64,000 nucleotides of DNA from Planomonospora sp. ID67723 (lineage in GTDB: Bacteria > Actinomycetota > Actinomycetes > Streptosporangiales > Streptosporangiaceae): positions 1,302,001 to 1,366,000 of the forward strand of contig NZ_JABTEZ010000002.1 of the NCBI RefSeq assembly GCF_015711605.1, written 5' to 3'. Numbering within the stretch: the first letter of the stretch is position 1; every line of letters starts with the position of its first letter. The notes beneath the pieces are model-generated. The model was not told the origin of the DNA, did no database searches, and was given only the letters and a program-made list of their open reading frames with translations. The position numbers and the translations under genes are program-made. This document shows, one piece after another, positions 59,287 through 64,000 of the stretch.

Positions 59287-60099
59287 ATGAACAGTGCTCA
59301 GGTGGAAGGCGCCGCCCGCCGGGCGGCGAACAGTCAGACGCTGGACCGGCTGGCCCGCCTGGGCATGGCCTGCCGCGGCGTCCTGTACGGGTTGATCGGC
59401 TTCCTGTCCCTGCAGATCGGCCTCGGCCTCGGCAGCGGGGGCAAGGAAGCCGACAAGACCGGCGCGATCGAGATGGTCGAGCAGCAGCCGTTCGGCGTGG
59501 TGCTGCTGTGGCTGATGGCCGTGGGCTTCGCCGCGCTGACCGTCTGGCAGCTCTCCGAGGCGGTCATCGGGCGCGGCCGGACCAAGGACCGGGTCGAGTC
59601 GGCGGCGCGCACGGCGGTCTACGGGCTGGTCACGGCCACGCTGCTCGGCCTGCTGCTCCGCGGTGACCACGGGGGCTCGACCGACCAGCACTCCCAGGAC
59701 ATCACCGCCGCCCTGATGAAGCTGCCCGGCGGGCAGCTCCTCGTCGGCCTGATCGGGCTCGGCCTGATCGGCCTGGGCGCGTACTGGGTGCACAAGGGCT
59801 GGAAGAAGAAGTTCCTGGAGGACCTGCGGACCGGTGAGATGTCCCCGCAGGCGCTCTCGATCGCCAGGCGGCTCGGCATGGCCGGGTACCTCGCCCGCGG
59901 CGTGATCGCCGCGGCGGCCGGCGTCTTCGTCGTCCAGGCGGCGGTCACCTACGACGCGGACAAGGCCAAGGGCATCGACTCCACGCTCCGCTCGCTGGCG
60001 GAAACCCCTCTGGGATCGGGGCTGCTGGTGGTCGTCGCGGTCGGCCTGCTGCTGTTCGCGGTCTACTGTTTCTTCGAGGCCCGTTGGCACCGGGTGTGA
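59287..60099 (+). CDS. DUF1206-family membrane protein
   Basis: The 270-residue protein has six membrane helices arranged as three two-helix repeats. Each repeat begins with a LARLGMACRGVLYGLIGFL-like element (residues about 20, 105 and 200; for example IARRLGMAGYLARGVIAAAAGVFVVQAA). This three-repeat design is the DUF1206 pattern, frequent in actinobacteria. Its role is unknown. Confidence 0.9.
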   Translation: MNSAQVEGAARRAANSQTLDRLARLGMACRGVLYGLIGFLSLQIGLGLGSGGKEADKTGAIEMVEQQPFGVVLLWLMAVGFAALTVWQLSEAVIGRGRTKDRVESAARTAVYGLVTATLLGLLLRGDHGGSTDQHSQDITAALMKLPGGQLLVGLIGLGLIGLGAYWVHKGWKKKFLEDLRTGEMSPQALSIARRLGMAGYLARGVIAAAAGVFVVQAAVTYDADKAKGIDSTLRSLAETPLGSGLLVVVAVGLLLFAVYCFFEARWHRV

Positions 60100-60263
60100 C
60101 GGGATAAACCGCACGTGGCGGCAGGTGCGGGCACGCAGGCGGAGGCCCGCCCGGCAAGCCCGACCTGCCTGTCCGGCAGGCGATCGCATTCCTACTTTTT
60201 CGAGACATCTCATTTCCCGGGGCCCGCGTCTTCCAGAGGCGCGGACACCATCGGGAGGGTCGG

Positions 60264-60719
60264 ATGAACGACGTGCCGGAGTACGACGAGGAGTACGACA
60301 GTACCGAACGGGTCCTCCGCCTGGCGGGCTCGCCCGACCAGGTCGGGCGAGCCCGCCGCCTGGTCTCGGCGACCCTGGGCCGCGGCCATCCGCTCTACGA
60401 CGACTGCGTCCTGCTGACCAGCGAGCTCGCCACGAACGCGGTGATCCACTCACGGTCGGGCGAGGGCGGGGCGTTCATCCTCACGATCTCCTGTTCACCC
60501 GCCCGTGTTCGGGTCTGCGTGCAGGACGAGGGCTCGGCGGAGGCGCCCTGCCTGTGCCGCGCCTCGGCCGAGGGCACCGGGGGCCGCGGCCTGCCGTTGC
60601 TGGAGGCGCTGGCCCACCGGTGGGGACTGGTCAGGGAGGCCGGGATGAACACGGTCTGGTTCGAGCTCGTGCCGGAGCTGGCCGGAGTCTCGCTGGGCCG
60701 CCTCGCCTGCGCCGGGTGA
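60264..60719 (+). CDS. Anti-sigma-factor-like ATP-binding protein (HATPase_c)
   Basis: The 151-residue protein is a single GHKL ATPase domain: LLTSELATNAVIHS (N box), VRVCVQDEG (G1) and GTGGRGLPLLEALAHRWG (G2). These belong to the RsbW/SpoIIAB-like regulators abundant in filamentous actinobacteria. They bind anti-anti-sigma factors or act as partners in stress and development control. No sensor or partner gene is adjacent. The N-terminus is acidic (DVPEYDEEYDSTE). Confidence 0.88.
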   Translation: MNDVPEYDEEYDSTERVLRLAGSPDQVGRARRLVSATLGRGHPLYDDCVLLTSELATNAVIHSRSGEGGAFILTISCSPARVRVCVQDEGSAEAPCLCRASAEGTGGRGLPLLEALAHRWGLVREAGMNTVWFELVPELAGVSLGRLACAG

Positions 60720-60736
60720 CCCCCGGCGAGAACCGG

Positions 60737-60760
60737 CCCGGCCCGGATCACCGGGCCGGG
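60737..60760. terminator. Bidirectional hairpin between convergent genes
   Basis: CCCGGCCCGG-ATCA-CCGGGCCGGG forms a perfect 10-bp stem. It spans the stop codon of the M20 peptidase gene (60748-60750) and follows the ATPase gene by 17 bp. Confidence 0.65.
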
Positions 60761-62028
60761 GCCGCCCCGGCGAGCAGGCGGTCCAGGACACGCACGCCGA
60801 ACTCCAGGCCCTCGACCGGGACCCGCTCGTCCACGCCGTGGAACATGCCGTAGTAGTCGAGGTCGGGGGTGAGCATCAGGGGAGCGAAGCCGTACCCGGC
60901 GATGCCGATGTCGGCGAAGGACTTGGCGTCGGTGCCGCCCGACATCACGTACGGCACCGGCCGTGCGGCCGGATCCTCGCTCCTCAGCGCGGCGCAGAGC
61001 CGGTCGAAGAAGGGGGCCTCCAGCGGCGCGGAGGGGGCGTCCTCCAGATTGACGAACTCCCGGGTCACCCCGGGGCCGAGGAGCCGGTCGATCGTCTCCA
61101 GGAACTCCTCGCGCAGTCCGGGCAGGAACCGGCCGTCCACGTGTGCGACGGCGGAACCCGGCACCACGTTGACCTTGTAGCCGGCCTCCAGCATGGTCGG
61201 GTTGGCCGAGTTGCGGATCTGGGCCTTGAACAGGGTGCCGGCCCGGCCGATCCGGTCGGCCTCCTCCTCCAGGCGGTCCCTGTCGATCCGCTCGCCGAGG
61301 ATCTCCTCCAGCGCGTCGATCAGCGCGGCGACAGCGGGCGTCAGCCGTACCGGCCAGCGGTGGGAGGCGATCCGGGAGACCGCGTGGCAGAGCTCGGCGA
61401 CCGCGTTGTGCACCGGCGGGCGGGAGCCGTGACCGGCGACGCCGCGGGCGGTCAGCCGCATCCAGGCGGTGCCGCGCTCGCCCACCGCGACGGGATAGAT
61501 CCGCGCGTCCCGCGCCTGGACGCTGTAGCCGCCCGACTCGCTGATCGCCTCGGTGCAGCCGTCGAACAGCTCCCGGTGACGGGTGACCGCGTAGCGCGCG
61601 CCGTACTCGCCGGTGGACTCCTCGTCGGCGAGGAACGCCAGCACCAGGTCCCGGCCGGGCCGGACGCCGCGCTGAGCCCAGTCGAGGACCAGGGCGAGCG
61701 TCATCGCCAGCGTGCCCTTCATGTCCACGGCCCCCCGGCCCCAGACGCAGCCGCCGGCGATCTCGCCGGAGAACGGGTGGATCCGCCAGTCGGCGGGCTC
61801 GGCGGGGACCACGTCGAGGTGGCCGTGGATCAGCAGGGCCTCCGGGGAGTCGCCGGGGATCCTGGCGACCACGCTGGTGCGGTGCGGGGCCGACTCGAAG
61901 ACGACCGGCTCGATGCCGGCGCCGGACAGCAGCCCGGCGACGTACTCGGCCGCCGGACGCTCGCCGGAGCCGGGGTTGGTGGTGTCGAACCTGATCAGGT
62001 CCGAGCAGATCTGTGCGACCTCACTCAT
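60748..62028 (-). CDS. M20-family metallopeptidase
   Basis: The 426-residue protein has the M20 dizinc layout: LLIHGHLDVVPAE (zinc His, catalytic Asp), WGRGAVDMKGTLAM (bridging Asp), FLADEESTGEYGARYAV (catalytic Glu, zinc Glu), a dimerisation lid with GVAGHGSRPPVHNAV, and GGTDAKSFADIGIAGYGF toward the C-terminus. It resembles the ArgE/DapE/CPG2 group used as dipeptidases or acylases. The substrate is not predictable. No signal peptide is seen. Confidence 0.93.
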   Translation of the reverse strand: MSEVAQICSDLIRFDTTNPGSGERPAAEYVAGLLSGAGIEPVVFESAPHRTSVVARIPGDSPEALLIHGHLDVVPAEPADWRIHPFSGEIAGGCVWGRGAVDMKGTLAMTLALVLDWAQRGVRPGRDLVLAFLADEESTGEYGARYAVTRHRELFDGCTEAISESGGYSVQARDARIYPVAVGERGTAWMRLTARGVAGHGSRPPVHNAVAELCHAVSRIASHRWPVRLTPAVAALIDALEEILGERIDRDRLEEEADRIGRAGTLFKAQIRNSANPTMLEAGYKVNVVPGSAVAHVDGRFLPGLREEFLETIDRLLGPGVTREFVNLEDAPSAPLEAPFFDRLCAALRSEDPAARPVPYVMSGGTDAKSFADIGIAGYGFAPLMLTPDLDYYGMFHGVDERVPVEGLEFGVRVLDRLLAGAAPAR

Positions 62029-62119
62029 GAAAAGAACGCTCCTGGGGGTACGGGTGCTCGTCGTGCGCCTGCCCGGTGAACCCTGTCCCGATGACGGCCG
62101 GCCATGCCCGCGACCGCGC

Positions 62120-62836
62120 TCAGAACCGGGGGATCTCGATCAGCTCCACGGTGATCCGCCGTGTGCTCTCGGCCTTCGTGTTCGGTTCGGGCGTCTGGGA
62201 GACCACCCGCCACCCGGCGGGGTCGCCCACGCTTCCGCCGCCGACCGGGACGAGGGAGACGGCGTAGAACCCGGCCGACTGCAGCCGGTTCTGCGCGGTG
62301 ACCCCGTCCGCGCCGCGCACGTCGGGCACCAGGAGCTCCAGGGCGGTGGGTGCGGCGCCCTGCCCGGGAGCGGGGGGAGCGGTCCCCGTGCGGGGGTCGC
62401 CGGTCCCCGGGGACGGCGGACCGCCGGGGGAGGCGGTGCTCTCGGGGGCCGGCGTGTAGACCGGCGAGGTGGAGTCGGCCTCGGCTGCGGGAGGGGGAGA
62501 GCCGCCGGACAGGAACAGGACGACCCCTGCCAGCACGCTGCCCGCCACGGTCAGCGCGGACATCACGGCCACCGGGCTCCTCGGTGCGGAGACGGTGCCG
62601 GGAGGCGGTGCCTGCGGCGGGGCCGAGGGGAACCCGGGCGGTGGGAGCATCGGGAGCGGCGCGTGCAGCGGAGCCGGCGGGACCGGCAGGTAGGGAGGGG
62701 ACCGTCGCAGGGCCGGATGCGGTGCCTGCGGCGGAGCCTCGGAGAACCCGGGCCGTGGCGGCTGCGGCCGGGCCGAGGCGGGTCCGGGCGGCGGGAGCGC
62801 GGTTTCCGGGCCGTGACCGGGCCGCGGGTGGTTCAT
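62120..62836 (-). CDS. Proline-rich membrane protein with a PASTA-like domain
   Basis: The 238-residue protein has an unusual Pro/Ala/Gly-rich N-terminus of about 90 residues. One membrane helix follows (VAVMSALTVAGSVLAGVVLFLSGG), then a Pro/Ser/Thr linker and a C-terminal domain LLVPDVRGADGVTAQNRLQSAGF...GWRVVSQTPEPNTKAE, which fits a PASTA repeat. It would expose the PASTA domain outside the cell, where such domains bind peptidoglycan fragments or partners. No kinase domain is attached. Confidence 0.8.
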   Translation of the reverse strand: MNHPRPGHGPETALPPPGPASARPQPPRPGFSEAPPQAPHPALRRSPPYLPVPPAPLHAPLPMLPPPGFPSAPPQAPPPGTVSAPRSPVAVMSALTVAGSVLAGVVLFLSGGSPPPAAEADSTSPVYTPAPESTASPGGPPSPGTGDPRTGTAPPAPGQGAAPTALELLVPDVRGADGVTAQNRLQSAGFYAVSLVPVGGGSVGDPAGWRVVSQTPEPNTKAESTRRITVELIEIPRF

Positions 62837-63195
62837 GCCGGACCCCCATCCCCTGCGCGTGTCCTCCACCTGAACGGCGTCCAACCGCGACTTTACGTGC
62901 CGGGCGGGAACGGCCGGCACGCGCGGCCGTATCGGTTCCGTCACGGGACGGCGGAGACGGGGCGGCCGGCCTTGATCGTGACCCGGACCGGTGCCGCCCG
63001 CAGCTCCGGTCCTTCCGCGGGCGGCTCCGGCGGAGCGGTCCAGATAACGGGCGCGTGGCTCGACCGGGAGTCCGTCGACGGATACGTCCGGCGACTCACC
63101 TCCTGACAGCAGAGGCGGAAGAACCGACCCTCGAGAGCTCACCGTCCGGCCGGTGCGTGCTTTCCCGCTCCAGGCGGGTGAGGCGGATCGCGCGG
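62837..63195. other. 359-bp region without a supported gene
   Basis: Both strands contain open frames, including a 52-codon minus-strand GTG frame ending near 62942, preceded by AGGAGG immediately adjoining. None has both a good start and a recognisable protein. It probably holds the promoter of the PASTA-like gene. Confidence 0.4.
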
Positions 63196-64000
63196 TCAGA
63201 GATAGAGGCCGGTGGCGTCGGGGGCGGCGGACCGGGCGGCCACTCCGTCGCGCAGGGCGAACAGCTCGGCGAGGGTGGCGCCCGACGGGGGGACGCCCTC
63301 GCCGGTGCCGAGCCAGGCGGCCGCCTCGTCGTACGGCAGCGTGCCCACCTCGATCTGGGTCAGGCAGCGGCCGGGACGGACCACGGCCGGGTGGAGGCGG
63401 GCCAGGTCCTCATTGGTGGTGATGGCCACCAGGACGTCGCGTCCCTGGCCGAGGAGGCCGTCGGTGAGGTTGAGCAGGCGTGACAGGCCCTGCCCGGTGG
63501 CCTCCTTGGCGCCGCCCCTGACCAGCTCGTCGCAGTCCTCCAGCACCAGAAGCCGCCACTTCTCGCCGTCCTCGCCGGAGTCGGAGCCGACGGCGACCTC
63601 CATCAGGTAACCGGGGGAGCCGAAGAGCCGTTCCGGGTCGAGCACGCAGTCCACCTGGCACCACGACCGCCACTCGTGGGCGAGCGTGCGCAGAAGCGTG
63701 GTCTTGCCGGTGCCCGGCGGGCCGTGCAGCAGGACCAGGCGGCCGTGTACGTCGTCGGGGGTGACCGACATGAGGCGGGAGAGCGGGTCGTGCAGCGACC
63801 TGGCGTAGTTGCCGCTCACCTCCGCCCAGGGGGAGGTGGTGATCGTCTTGCCGGAGCGGCGGCTGCCGTGGCCGGTCTGCCACCAGAAGCCCATCTCGAC
63901 GTGGTCGCTCTCCGGAGCGGGCTCCGTCGCGTCCTCGGTGACCTCCTCGATCACCGCGCGGGCGAGCTCCTCGCTGACCGCGGTCACACTGACCGTGGCG
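63196..64000 (-). CDS. AAA-family ATPase, 5' end beyond the window
   Basis: The minus frame stays open to base 64000 with no convincing start, so the N-terminus lies outside. The visible part has a Trp/His segment (MGFWWQTGHGS), then Walker A LHGPPGTGKTTLLRTLA, Walker B RLLVLEDCDEL, sensor LVAITTNEDL and an arginine-finger region HPAVVRPGRC. This is the pattern of actinobacterial DUF5925-type AAA proteins of unknown role. A GTG at 63987 is in frame but would give an unusually short front. Confidence 0.85.
   Translation of the reverse strand, partial: ATVSVTAVSEELARAVIEEVTEDATEPAPESDHVEMGFWWQTGHGSRRSGKTITTSPWAEVSGNYARSLHDPLSRLMSVTPDDVHGRLVLLHGPPGTGKTTLLRTLAHEWRSWCQVDCVLDPERLFGSPGYLMEVAVGSDSGEDGEKWRLLVLEDCDELVRGGAKEATGQGLSRLLNLTDGLLGQGRDVLVAITTNEDLARLHPAVVRPGRCLTQIEVGTLPYDEAAAWLGTGEGVPPSGATLAELFALRDGVAARSAAPDATGLYL

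Noticed and set aside
62837-63142. Frames on both strands between the PASTA-like and AAA genes
   Set aside because: The minus frame continuing upstream of ATG 62836 and the plus frame ending at 63106 lack good starts and recognisable content. A 52-codon minus frame has a Shine-Dalgarno sequence immediately against its GTG, too close to work.
1-64000. tRNA, rRNA, riboswitch, insertion sequence and CRISPR signals
   Set aside because: Reading through the intergenic regions showed no cloverleaf-like 3' CCA segments, rRNA stretches, transposase frames with terminal repeats, or regular repeat-spacer arrays. A covariance-model search would be needed to exclude small RNAs.

Overview
The window is very GC-rich, uses GTG and TTG starts freely, and packs its operons with ATGA/GTGA stop-start overlaps. 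It also carries an IdeR/DmdR-type iron box and CebR-like LacI-family operators. Together these indicate a filamentous actinobacterium. A plant-biomass-using member of the Streptosporangiales or a close relative is a reasonable guess, but that is inference. No rRNA, tRNA, CRISPR array, insertion sequence or phage gene was seen.

Region 1 (1-3.8 kb) is a pectin-degradation corner. It holds a truncated lectin-like/PL1 pectate lyase (-), a decayed pectate lyase relic (+), an intact secreted pectate lyase (+), and small membrane and NTF2-like proteins. Both lyase promoters have a palindromic LacI-type operator just downstream of the -10.

Region 2 (3.9-21.0 kb) is one nine-gene, translationally coupled NRPS operon on the minus strand. 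In transcription order it encodes a C-A-PCP-TE-MFS fusion, an acyl/aryl-AMP ligase, C-PCP, a free carrier protein, a degenerate C-like protein, MbtH, a free C domain, A-PCP (glycine-like code) and C-A-PCP. Its promoter also carries a CebR-like operator, so peptide production may respond to plant saccharides. The thioesterase and exporter sit on the first gene, so the assembly line is not colinear.

Region 3 (21.5-28.9 kb) has a TetR regulator divergent from an SDR plus acyl-CoA ligase pair, then a WD40-repeat protein with a small membrane partner, and a sphingomyelinase-like phosphodiesterase.

Region 4 (29.0-33.2 kb) is an iron-box-controlled FhuF-like reductase, two FecCD-type permeases and a siderophore-binding lipoprotein. 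There is no ATPase gene beside them.

Region 5 (33.4-41.8 kb) is a candidate thiazole/oxazole-modified peptide (TOMM/LAP) locus. It has a 256-residue precursor with a Ser/Thr/Cys-rich C-terminal core, an RRE-ThiF-like C protein, a YcaO cyclodehydratase ending in a proline-rich tail, and a SagB-type dehydrogenase, all behind their own promoter. Immediately upstream is an overlapping trio: STAND ATPase-TPR, APH-family kinase and SAM methyltransferase.

Region 6 (42.0-56.8 kb) is an arabinose regulon: two monosaccharide ABC transporters flanking a LacI-family regulator, then araB-araD-araA. Copies of a 14-bp operator related to TGTTAGCGCTAACA sit at each transcription unit, one of them over the araB start codon.

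Region 7 (56.9-64.0 kb) is housekeeping-like: a cation/proton antiporter, Ppx/GppA phosphatase, DUF1206 membrane protein, anti-sigma-like ATPase, M20 peptidase, PASTA-like protein and an AAA ATPase that runs off the right edge.
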